From: Candidatus Zhuqueibacterota bacterium
Lineage (GTDB): Bacteria > Zhuqueibacterota > Zhuqueibacteria > Residuimicrobiales > Residuimicrobiaceae
Length of the DNA stretch: 6,577 nt
NCBI GenBank assembly: GCA_016934435.1
Contig: JAFGSU010000022.1
Span: 1 to 6,577, forward strand
Direction: 5' to 3'
This document shows positions 1 to 6,254 of the stretch, piece after piece (positions within the stretch are counted from its first letter, which is position 1; each line of letters begins with the position of its first letter). Below the pieces are notes generated by a model. That model was not told the DNA's origin. It saw nothing but the letters and a program-made list of their open reading frames with translations, and did no database searches. The translations under genes were made by a program, and so were the position numbers.

Positions 1-243
1 GGCTACCATTATATCGTCGTCCTCGCCGCCGGCGCCGGATGTAATTTGGGGCGAACAACAATGGTGCGCATCAACAGCGGCAGCAGCTCCCAGATGCGGC
101 AAAGTCAGGGCGGCCTATCCTCCCCCGTCCATTTCGGCATCGGACCCGGAACATCCGTCGATAAAATCACTTTAACCACCGCAGCCGGCGTATCCATCGA
201 CGAAGTGAACGCAGTACCCGGCAATTCCATCGTGCTTTTAGGA
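1..243 (+). other. ASPIC/UnbV-like domain at the truncated 5' edge of the large CDS
   Basis: The translated edge reads HYIVVLAAGAGCN, then TTMVRINSGSSSQMRQS, then GGLSSPVHFGIGPG and VDKITLTTAAG. This follows the family order: a hydrophobic strand, a small basic loop, then the sq..lhFGLG motif and a V.V.WPSG strand. The Trp and Pro of the WPSG motif are replaced here (TLTTAAG), so this is a divergent member. In known proteins such as CRTAC1-like proteins this domain sits after FG-GAP/VCBS beta-propeller repeats, so a propeller is predicted just upstream of the window. Confidence 0.65.
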
Positions 244-3200
244 AAGGAAAAGCTCCTCAAACCCCTATGGCTTCGTCTGAATAAAACGACGGCGAATTCC
301 GGCGACAGCGTCCTGGTCAGCGGACAGATTCAGGCCATGAACATCCCGCGCTCATTCACCGACTCGTTGTATCTTTCTCTCGACCAAAATGCGGGGCCGA
401 ACGACATCGGCGTTGATACCCTGGTTACGATTCCGAAACAGAGCGGTAAAATTTACAACAGCCTGTCGCAAGCTCTGAATGCCATCACCTGCAATTTCAG
501 CAAAAACATCACCCTGCCGCATGTCGCCGACGGCCGCTACTGGATGCTTTTGAACGCGGACGCCGATGATCAAATTCAGGAATGCAGTGAGACAAACAAT
601 ATCATCAGCAGTCCTGCGCAAATCGAGATAGCAAAGACGGCTGCAGACCTGACCTGCGGCATCAGCAGCGCCCTGCCGCAGCATCTGGCCATCGGTGAAC
701 AGTTAGCCTTTGCCTGCGAAATCCGTAACACCGGCGGCGACAGCGTCCGGGCGCCATTCACCGCCGCTTTCTATCTCTCCCACGACGGCGTCTACGGCAA
801 CGACACCCTGCTCACCGCCGTCGATGTGCAACAGATCATTCCACCCGGCAACAGCATGGTTATAAATCTATCCGCAGCCGTGCCCGTGATCGGCTCCGGG
901 TTTCATCATCTGTTCGCCTCGGTGGACAGCGCGGACGTTATCCTGGAAAGCGACGAGACCAACAATATTTCCCCGGCGGCCGATTCCGTCAGGATCGACG
1001 GCATCAAAGTGGGCAGGCTGAACTTAAGCAGCGACCGCATCCATCCGCTGACCGATCATTCCGCCGAGGTCTCGGGGCATACTGCCGTCAACGGCTATCT
1101 CGAGCTCGGCGGGCTGTTTGTGATCGACCTGACCGATTCCATTCTCAGTTCTACTACCGGGAACAGTTCGCTTTATGTGGCCGGGCTGGTCAATGTCCCC
1201 GACTGGATACCGACCACCCTGTTCAACGGCGATACGCTGTTCATCTACACCGGCGCCATCGAAATGGACCTGAGCAGCGGCGGGGCTCGCATCGATTTCG
1301 ACCCGGCCGTCGGTCTGCCGTTCAAGTTAGGGCTCTTTGATATTCGTTTAAAGACCATTGGCGCCAGCCAGGACCGGCTCTTACTGGGATTGACGGTTGC
1401 TTTTCCATCCGAAATCGGCGGCAGCCTGGACCTGGACAGCCTGAAAATCATCAAAGGCGACGGCATCGAGGCTGCCGGGAAAATCGAGCTGCCGGACCCC
1501 CTTGATCTGAAAGGTATCGCCGTCAAAAGCGCCTGGGTGGCGTTCAACACCGAGGAAAACAGTTACGCCGGCGGCGGCACCGCCGGTGTGCCCGATATAG
1601 CGGACATCAGCTTTGAAATCTATCTCTCCAGCGGCAAAATCGATTCGTTCTCCATTCTTTATGAGCCGGAAAAAGAAATCCCCATCAATTCAACCGGCTT
1701 GAGTATCACTAAAGTCGGCGGCCAGATTAAGAATATCAGTCCGCCGCGCAGCAATCCCGTCACTGTAATAGTAAGCGCCGGCATCGTGGCCGGTCCGGAG
1801 ATCATCTCCGGCCTCTATGCCGTCGAGGCCGATCCCATCACCGTCACCATCAAACCCAACTTCTTCGAGGCCGAGGCTTCATCCATATTGGTGCTGGACC
1901 AGGCCACCGGGCAGGCGAAACTGACCTACGACCACCTGGTTCGAACGCTCAAATGTTCGACGGTTATCGATTTTTTGCATGTCTTGACCGGGAATCTGCA
2001 GGCGAGTCTGAACGGCATCAGCCTCAACCGGACGCCGAGTTTCAACGGCAGCATCCAGGGCAGCCTGGTTTTGCCCGATGTCGACAAATTCCCCCTCAAT
2101 TACATCAGCGATTTCGTCGGACTGCCGAAAACATTAGGCGGCATCCATGCCACGGCGAACAATGACCGGGCGGAGGGTACGTTTTACCTCACCCTGATGC
2201 CCAGTTACCGGCAGTGCATGAAAAAATGCTGGTGGTCGCCGCGCAGCGGCTGGCATCGATGCTGTATCACCATTCCCGAGTTAGGATTCGACGGCGCCTT
2301 TCGCCTAATCTATTCCGGCGGTCAGCTGCAATTTTATATCGGTGAAAATTTTCAGAGTTTGACCAAAATCTTGCCACTCGCCGGTGATATGGCTTTGGCG
2401 CATTCGAGCGCCGCCGCATTTCAGAGAAGGATTAAAGTGCCGGCGAACAGGCCGCAGCTGATCATCAAACTAACCGGTTCGCCAGGCGCGCCGCCCGCTT
2501 ATGATCTGACAACGCCGTACGGTTTTACCCTGACGCCTGAGGACACCTTTGCCGTCGCCGATGACATCATGCTGGTGCATCATTGGACGCAGCCGCAAAA
2601 AGGATGCGCCTATTATCATGTACTGGAACCCATGGAGGGCGATTGGATCGTCGCCTGCGATCAGTCCGATGTCGAGCTGCAGGTGTTCTGCCAGAATAAT
2701 CCGCCTTTCATCAAAATGCTGCAGCCGGTCGGCGCCGGGCAGGCAGTCCAGATCAAATGGCTCGACAGCGATGTGGACGACGATGCCGTTGTGGCGCTTT
2801 TTTACGATACCGACCAGTTCGGCTGCGACGGCTCGCCCATTCCGTTCGCCGGCGACATTTCCGAGGATGATGCGGCCGATGCATTCACCTGGTACCCGGA
2901 GAATGTGCCCACCGGCGATTATTTCGTCTATGCCATGATCGCGGACAGCGTCAATGCGCCGGTTTTTTGCTATTGCCCGCAGCCCATCCACATCGAGCAT
3001 CCGGCCGCGCCCGCAGTGCCCGCCGGATTGAAAGCGGCGGCGCAGGATACCCTCATTTGTTTGAGCTGGAACATGAATACAGAACCAAACCTGTGGGGCT
3101 ATATGGTGCACTATACCGACGATCTATCCGCAGGTTCTTATCGCAGCGCCGTCGCAACGGGCGATACCACTGCGTTCGACCTCGTCGACGTCGAACCGGG

Positions 3201-4245
3201 ACGGAAATATCGCATCGCCCTCACCGCCTATAATCGCCTCGGCGTCATCAGCGAATATTCCTGCCCGGTTACGGTGGAACTGCGCAACACCCAGGGCAAT
3301 AATGCGCCGTTCATCAGCTCGAAACCACCTCTCACTGTTGTCGAAAACGAGACCTATTGCTATCAGATCAAAGCGCAGGATGCGGACGGCGATGGGTTGT
3401 CCTATACGCTGCTGGGAGGGCCGGCCGGGATGACGCTGAGCACGGACGGATGCCTGCAATGGTCTGCCGATTCCCCGGGTTTGCATCGCGTCGAGGTATC
3501 GGTCAGCGATAGCCACAACGGCATCGACACCCAGTCGTTTGATCTGCAGGTGGCGAGTGCGTTGCTGAAAAACGGCCGGGTGCTGCTGGACAGCCGCTAT
3601 TATGATGCGGCGCACGCCACGGCGATGGTGATGGTGAAAGATGTTGATAAAAACCTCTCGACCACCGTTCTGGACAACGTTACCGTGTGGGTGAAAAGTA
3701 CTGTAGATACGGTGGGAATTTCAGTGGATTGTCGGGAGACCTCGGCCCATTCAGGTGTTTTCGTGGGTCACTTTACCTGCCGGGAAGCGCAACCGAGCGA
3801 CGACAGCAACGATTTGTTAGGCGTGGCGAATCCCGATACGGTTCATGTTTTTTATTATGACGAGGAAACTTTCGGCGGCGCGGCCCTGATGAAATGGGAT
3901 GTGGCGGTATGGTCACCGCTGCCGGTGAAAGTGGAAGATCCTGGGGGTGAAACCGGAGTTGTTCCCTTACGGTTTGAGTTAACGCAGAACGCGCCCAATC
4001 CATTCAATACGGAGACCTGCATACATTTTGCGTTGCCGCAGAACAGTCGGGTCAACCTGCGCGTCTATAATGTGAACGGCCAGGTGATTAAACGTCTGGT
4101 GGAAAAGGAGATGCCTGCCGGCCGGCACGTCGTATCGTGGGACGGCCGCAATGAGGGCGGTGAAGCGGTGGCTTCCGGCGTCTATTTCTGTAAAATGGAA
4201 GCCGGCGCATTCATCGCCGTCCGGCGGATGGTGGTGGTGAGGTGA
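1..4245 (+). CDS. Giant secreted multi-domain protein (ASPIC/UnbV-CARDB-Ig/FN3) with T9SS-type C-terminal tail, 5' partial
   Basis: The frame is open from base 1, so only the C-terminal 1414 residues are present. An apparent TTG start at 46 or ATG at 61 would cut a domain in half. Residues counted from the window edge: 1-81 resemble an ASPIC/UnbV domain (HYIVVLAAGAG, then GGLSSPVHFGIG); 89-210 and 214-332 are CARDB domains, each with a DxIxExxETNNI-like signature; 338-847 are a beta-rich, Gly/Asp-rich region I cannot assign, with a Cys cluster at 739-755; 900-1000 are Ig-like (SDVDDDAVVALFYD); 1001-1094 fibronectin type III; 1101-1185 cadherin/putative-Ig-like (DADGDGLSYTL); 1190-1309 a further beta-sandwich (KDVDKN, ETSAHSGVFVG); 1323-1414 a FlgD-like/T9SS type A tail (LTQNAPNPFN, WDGRNEGG, ASGVYF, RRMVVVR). 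The expected role is a surface or secreted binding or scaffold protein. No catalytic motif is visible. Domain names are recognised by eye and the function is inferred. Confidence 0.9.
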   Translation, partial: GYHYIVVLAAGAGCNLGRTTMVRINSGSSSQMRQSQGGLSSPVHFGIGPGTSVDKITLTTAAGVSIDEVNAVPGNSIVLLGKEKLLKPLWLRLNKTTANSGDSVLVSGQIQAMNIPRSFTDSLYLSLDQNAGPNDIGVDTLVTIPKQSGKIYNSLSQALNAITCNFSKNITLPHVADGRYWMLLNADADDQIQECSETNNIISSPAQIEIAKTAADLTCGISSALPQHLAIGEQLAFACEIRNTGGDSVRAPFTAAFYLSHDGVYGNDTLLTAVDVQQIIPPGNSMVINLSAAVPVIGSGFHHLFASVDSADVILESDETNNISPAADSVRIDGIKVGRLNLSSDRIHPLTDHSAEVSGHTAVNGYLELGGLFVIDLTDSILSSTTGNSSLYVAGLVNVPDWIPTTLFNGDTLFIYTGAIEMDLSSGGARIDFDPAVGLPFKLGLFDIRLKTIGASQDRLLLGLTVAFPSEIGGSLDLDSLKIIKGDGIEAAGKIELPDPLDLKGIAVKSAWVAFNTEENSYAGGGTAGVPDIADISFEIYLSSGKIDSFSILYEPEKEIPINSTGLSITKVGGQIKNISPPRSNPVTVIVSAGIVAGPEIISGLYAVEADPITVTIKPNFFEAEASSILVLDQATGQAKLTYDHLVRTLKCSTVIDFLHVLTGNLQASLNGISLNRTPSFNGSIQGSLVLPDVDKFPLNYISDFVGLPKTLGGIHATANNDRAEGTFYLTLMPSYRQCMKKCWWSPRSGWHRCCITIPELGFDGAFRLIYSGGQLQFYIGENFQSLTKILPLAGDMALAHSSAAAFQRRIKVPANRPQLIIKLTGSPGAPPAYDLTTPYGFTLTPEDTFAVADDIMLVHHWTQPQKGCAYYHVLEPMEGDWIVACDQSDVELQVFCQNNPPFIKMLQPVGAGQAVQIKWLDSDVDDDAVVALFYDTDQFGCDGSPIPFAGDISEDDAADAFTWYPENVPTGDYFVYAMIADSVNAPVFCYCPQPIHIEHPAAPAVPAGLKAAAQDTLICLSWNMNTEPNLWGYMVHYTDDLSAGSYRSAVATGDTTAFDLVDVEPGRKYRIALTAYNRLGVISEYSCPVTVELRNTQGNNAPFISSKPPLTVVENETYCYQIKAQDADGDGLSYTLLGGPAGMTLSTDGCLQWSADSPGLHRVEVSVSDSHNGIDTQSFDLQVASALLKNGRVLLDSRYYDAAHATAMVMVKDVDKNLSTTVLDNVTVWVKSTVDTVGISVDCRETSAHSGVFVGHFTCREAQPSDDSNDLLGVANPDTVHVFYYDEETFGGAALMKWDVAVWSPLPVKVEDPGGETGVVPLRFELTQNAPNPFNTETCIHFALPQNSRVNLRVYNVNGQVIKRLVEKEMPAGRHVVSWDGRNEGGEAVASGVYFCKMEAGAFIAVRRMVVVR
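1012..2541 (+). other. Unassigned beta-rich region inside the large CDS
   Basis: About 510 residues between the second CARDB domain and the later Ig-like domains. The sequence alternates short hydrophobic strands with Gly/Asp/Ser turns (for example SLDLDSLKIIKGDGIEAAG, VGGQIKNISPP, VSAGIVAGPEI, GSIQGSLVL), which suggests stacked beta-strands or a beta-solenoid-like fold. I recall broadly similar GGxxxN-P...GPxI stretches in other large secreted bacterial proteins but know no named family. It contains a compact cysteine cluster encoded at 2215-2265. Confidence 0.5.
3967..4242 (+). other. FlgD-like / T9SS type A C-terminal sorting domain
   Basis: The final 92 residues carry the usual order of this tail: LTQNAPNPFN at the start, a strand with IHFALP, VNLRVYNVNGQVIKRL, an AGRH..SWDGRN turn, GEAVASGVYF and a terminal basic-hydrophobic strand (RRMVVVR). 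In FCB-group bacteria such tails direct proteins through the type IX secretion system to the cell surface or medium. No T9SS component gene lies in this window, so the secretion route is inferred from the tail alone. Confidence 0.8.
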
Positions 4246-4249
4246 GGAG
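4244..4249 (+). promoter_or_regulatory. Shine-Dalgarno-like GAGGAG before the small ORF
   Basis: GAGGAG overlaps the TGA stop of the large CDS, with an eight-base spacer to ATG 4258. The match and spacing are good, but it matters only if the short ORF is translated. Confidence 0.3.
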
Positions 4250-4257
4250 ATGGTAAA

Positions 4258-4335
4258 ATGATCTATGGATCAGATGCCGGCACATGTTTGCATGAATGGG
4301 CGCATAGCATCGGAAGTACAAATCGGGCGGCGTAG
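4258..4335 (+). CDS. Possible 25-residue small ORF with strong ribosome binding site
   Basis: GAGGAG at 4244-4249 overlaps the stop of the large CDS and lies eight bases before an ATG, the same spacing used by the peptidase gene in this window. The ORF ends at TAG 4333-4335. The peptide contains HEWAHSIG, which fits the HExxH zinc-protease pattern by eye. It is far too short to be an enzyme and lacks a third ligand. It may be chance, the start of a degraded gene, or part of a dispersed repeat. No homologue is recognised. Confidence 0.2.
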   Translation: MIYGSDAGTCLHEWAHSIGSTNRAA

Positions 4336-4400
4336 GCAGATATCGGCCGTGGAAGATATTCTGTTGCTCGTTGGCTTGGATGGGATCTGCGGCGAATGAT

Positions 4401-4424
4401 CGCGCCGGAGATAGCTCCGGCGCG
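4401..4424. repeat. Perfect 10-bp inverted repeat, loop ATAG
   Basis: CGCGCCGGAG and CTCCGGCGCG pair perfectly around a four-base ATAG loop. The stem is GC-rich and very stable. It is followed by further GC-rich sequence, not a T-run, so it does not look like an intrinsic terminator. Confidence 0.8.
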
Positions 4425-4450
4425 GGCGCCGGCCAGGGACATCCGTCCCA

Positions 4451-4480
4451 GCGGATTGCACAACATCCATGTGATTCCGC
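4451..4480. repeat. Imperfect inverted repeat in the intergenic hairpin cluster
   Basis: GCGGA at 4451-4455 pairs with TCCGC at 4476-4480, and CAC/GTG can pair further in around small internal mismatches. The left arm GCGGATTGC recurs as a direct copy at 4489-4497, next to the following hairpin. Confidence 0.4.
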
Positions 4481-4494
4481 TTGTTTCGGCGGAT

Positions 4495-4514
4495 TGCGGG
4501 ATAGAAATCCCGCA
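4495..4514. repeat. Perfect 8-bp inverted repeat, loop AGAA
   Basis: TGCGGGAT and ATCCCGCA pair perfectly around AGAA. It lies nine bases before the next hairpin, giving a double-hairpin arrangement reminiscent of REP-type elements. Confidence 0.75.
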
Positions 4515-4523
4515 CCAGCATTC

Positions 4524-4547
4524 CGTCCGGCAGGCATCTGCCGGACG
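4524..4547. repeat. Perfect 10-bp inverted repeat, loop GCAT
   Basis: CGTCCGGCAG and CTGCCGGACG pair perfectly around GCAT. The downstream sequence is ATCGAGAAATTTT, so a short T-run begins about nine bases after the stem. That is too far for a standard intrinsic terminator, though a weak termination role on the + strand cannot be excluded. Confidence 0.8.
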
Positions 4548-4578
4548 ATCGAGAAATTTTGATAAAAAGTAACACTCA

Positions 4579-4599
4579 GCTCCTCCGCTCGCAATGACA
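4579..4599 (-). repeat. Half of a TCATTGCGAG-type dispersed intergenic repeat
   Basis: Read on the minus strand this is TGTCATTGCGAGCGGAGGA, matching the left half of a repeat family common between genes in many bacteria (TCATTGCGAG...GAAGCAATCTC). The expected right half does not follow on the same strand. Confidence 0.4.
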
Positions 4600-4658
4600 A
4601 ACAGACGCTGTCACCGCGAACGGAGCAGATGAATTTGATAAAGAGTATGGAATCGAAT

Positions 4659-4678
4659 GGAGTGGAGCAATCTCCGCT
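4659..4678 (+). repeat. Second half-repeat with a small tetraloop hairpin
   Basis: GGAGTGGAGCAATCTCCGCT on the + strand resembles the right half (GAAGCAATCTC) of the same dispersed repeat type, in the opposite orientation to the half at 4579-4599. Within it AGTGGAG and CTCCGCT pair around CAAT with one G-T wobble. Confidence 0.4.
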
Positions 4679-4738
4679 GTCCTCATCGCTTGTCAGACAT
4701 GGCGTCGCTTTATTGATCAAACAACACTCAATTACAGT

Positions 4739-4789
4739 GGCGCGGAATCGTTCTCGATATATAGATATCGGCCTTTGTTTAAACCGCGC
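4739..4789. repeat. Nested inverted repeats just past the peptidase stop codon
   Basis: An outer pair GCGCGG (4740-4745) / CCGCGC (4784-4789) encloses an inner perfect 6-bp stem CGATAT-ATAG-ATATCG (4755-4770). On the + strand the inner stem is followed by GCCTTTGTTT. This could form a weak terminator for leftover + strand transcription. On the minus strand no T-run follows, so it is not an obvious terminator of the peptidase gene. Confidence 0.4.
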
Positions 4790-4796
4790 ACCTGTT

Positions 4797-6158
4797 TCAC
4801 ATCCTCCTTCTCTCCTCCTGCGGCGGAAAGACGTCCAGCCGATCCGGCGTCAGGTCGATATTGAGCCAGCGTTGCAGCGCCTCGAGAACCTGACCCTTCT
4901 GACTCAATCCTGATATTTTTATAGTATGATTTGCCCCCGGCTGCAGGCAAAACACTGCATCCAGACCCGGCGACGGCGCCAGCGCCGCCGCGCTCCAGGG
5001 GTCGATGGCGCCGTATATATAAATGATGCGCTCGCCCTCGTTCTGCAGATAGTTGATGACGTCGGGCATTACTTCCGGTTTGAACACCAGTTCCGCGCCC
5101 ACCGGCGCAAAAGCGCGATACCTTGGCTCCGGCACCGCCTGGAGCAAATCCTGCAGATGATTGTAGACATAGGGGCAATAGCCGATTTCGGTATAAGCCT
5201 GATAGAAGAGAGGTTGCACATAGACAAAACCGTCGTCTTCATAAAAATAGAGCGGCGAAACGGATATAAGGTGATCGAACAGGGCAGCATCCGATGCGGT
5301 CACTTCGGGGATGTCGGCGCAATCGCTCTCGCTGCCGTACTGCCAGAAGGCGAACTGGTATTCCACCACCGAGTATTCAAAAGCCTCCTCCGCTGAAATG
5401 ATGGAAAAGGTGTAATTATTCGTTTGCGCATACTGGGTGAGCAGGGGCATGATGGATTGTCGCCGTGAAAGCACCTCGCGTTGAAAAGCGTGGATTTTGT
5501 CGTGGCAGTCGGTCGTGCCCACCTGTTCGAAGAACGGCGCAAATCGGGGATCTTCGGTGCGGTCCATGATCGGAGCCACATAAGCGACGGTGACGCGCAT
5601 GTCGTTGGGATGAAACCGGCGGTAAAAGAGCGCCGTCATGCCGCCTTTGCTGCTGCCGGCATTGAACCAGTATTCCTGGTAGATTCCCTTTAACAATTCA
5701 TAGATGCGGTGCTGGTCCGCGGCAGCCTGACGAATGGTCAGATACTGCCAATCGAGCGGATCCGGTTCGGCATTGGGGAAATAACGGTGCACCAGCTGGA
5801 TCTGGTTGCACCTGAACAATTTAGCTAACTCGGTGATAGAGTTCCTTGATACGCCATACCCGCTGGTATAAAACAGCATGGGGGCCTTATAATCGACATG
5901 GGAAAGGTAGAAACGCTGGGTAAAGGTCGGTCCGGCCGGATTATCGTGGTCTAACGGTTGAATGAGATCGATTTGGTAAGCCTGTTTATAATCGGTTGGC
6001 GGAGAAATTTTTTCAACCTCGACGCCGGGTAATGCCCGCAGGCGATCGCCCAATGACAGTGTCTGAGAATCATCGTCGTCCGGACAATGAACCGCAAACA
6101 GGCTAAATAGCAGCAAACCGGAAAGCAGCATGCTTTTAATAAGATATTGTTTTTTCAT
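4797..6158 (-). CDS. S37-family serine aminopeptidase (tripeptidyl/prolyl type), exported, probable lipoprotein
   Basis: A complete 453-residue protein. Residues 1-24 form a signal peptide (MKKQ, then a Leu-rich core) ending at Cys25, followed by PDDDD. The Cys and Asp-rich stretch suggest a lipoprotein, but the box FAVH-C is atypical because His is not the usual small residue before Cys. The mature part starts like S37 peptidases (LPGVEVEKI, then QPLDHDNPAGPTFTQRFYLSH). The nucleophile elbow GSSKGGMTA puts the catalytic Ser at 170, with YGAIDPWS giving Asp386 and GANHTIKI giving His411, so the alpha/beta-hydrolase triad is intact. The DPWS motif recalls the related S28 family. Characterised Streptomyces relatives release short peptides from N-termini, often near proline. 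Here it probably trims peptides in the periplasm or at the surface. The start is supported by a strong ribosome binding site. The gene is convergent with the giant gene. Confidence 0.88.
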   Translation of the reverse strand: MKKQYLIKSMLLSGLLLFSLFAVHCPDDDDSQTLSLGDRLRALPGVEVEKISPPTDYKQAYQIDLIQPLDHDNPAGPTFTQRFYLSHVDYKAPMLFYTSGYGVSRNSITELAKLFRCNQIQLVHRYFPNAEPDPLDWQYLTIRQAAADQHRIYELLKGIYQEYWFNAGSSKGGMTALFYRRFHPNDMRVTVAYVAPIMDRTEDPRFAPFFEQVGTTDCHDKIHAFQREVLSRRQSIMPLLTQYAQTNNYTFSIISAEEAFEYSVVEYQFAFWQYGSESDCADIPEVTASDAALFDHLISVSPLYFYEDDGFVYVQPLFYQAYTEIGYCPYVYNHLQDLLQAVPEPRYRAFAPVGAELVFKPEVMPDVINYLQNEGERIIYIYGAIDPWSAAALAPSPGLDAVFCLQPGANHTIKISGLSQKGQVLEALQRWLNIDLTPDRLDVFPPQEERRRM

Positions 6159-6166
6159 GTATCGAA

Positions 6167-6173
6167 CCTCCTC
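6167..6173 (-). promoter_or_regulatory. Shine-Dalgarno site of the S37 peptidase gene
   Basis: On the minus strand GAGGAGG lies eight bases before ATG 6158-6156. The strong match and spacing fix this start codon, which also begins a proper signal peptide. Confidence 0.85.
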
Positions 6174-6187
6174 ACAATATTCACCCG

Positions 6188-6197
6188 GATTCGGTGT
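6188..6197. promoter_or_regulatory. Distal half-site GATTCGGTGT upstream of the peptidase gene
   Basis: GATTCGGTGT is an exact reverse complement of ACACCGAATC at 6256-6265, within the dyad further upstream. It lies 14 bases beyond the Shine-Dalgarno site, in the probable leader or promoter region. It could be an operator half-site or one side of a leader RNA stem. Confidence 0.35.
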
Positions 6198-6254
6198 TAC
6201 CTGGCAAATAGCAGCGAAAAGGCGCCAGCCACTTAATTAGCGCAATACCTTGTA

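Larger units (their letters stand above)
4246..4796. other. Hairpin-rich intergenic region between convergent genes
   Basis: This 551-base stretch separates the stop codons of two convergent genes. Several overlapping open frames exist on both strands, but none has a recognisable domain and they track the repeated hairpins, so I treat them as chance. It holds at least six inverted repeats, mostly with four-base loops, two half-copies of a TCATTGCGAG-type repeat and an imperfect direct repeat (4556-4571 and 4632-4647, 14 of 16 bases matching). I see no clean intrinsic terminator for either gene: the strong stems are not directly followed by a T-run. Confidence 0.7.

Noticed and set aside
46..63. 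TTG (46) or ATG (61) as the start of the giant gene
   Set aside because: The frame continues open to base 1 with sequence that completes an ASPIC/UnbV-like strand. No signal peptide or ribosome binding site is seen at these codons.
2470..3615. Two long minus-strand open frames (213 and 163 codons) opposite the giant gene
   Set aside because: They lie opposite confidently assigned Ig-like and FN3 domains, show no recognisable domain, and are explained by GC-rich codon use on the other strand.
4524..4570. Hairpin plus T-run as intrinsic terminator of the giant gene
   Set aside because: The T-run starts about nine bases after the stem and is short, and the stem is nearly 280 bases past the stop codon. 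Termination here is possible but not supported.
4401..4678. CRISPR array
   Set aside because: The repeats are short palindromes of differing sequence with uneven spacing. There is no constant direct repeat with regular spacers.
4211..4720. Minus-strand open frame of 169 codons in the intergenic region
   Set aside because: It runs through the hairpin cluster and the dispersed repeat, overlaps the end of the giant gene, and has no recognisable domain. Other frames across the same bases are equally open.
4777..4784. GTTTAAAC palindrome
   Set aside because: An eight-base palindrome is expected by chance occasionally and has no supporting context.
4926..5396. Plus-strand open frame of 156 codons opposite the peptidase
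   Set aside because: It is antisense to the conserved catalytic part of the S37 gene and has no plausible domain or ribosome binding site of note.
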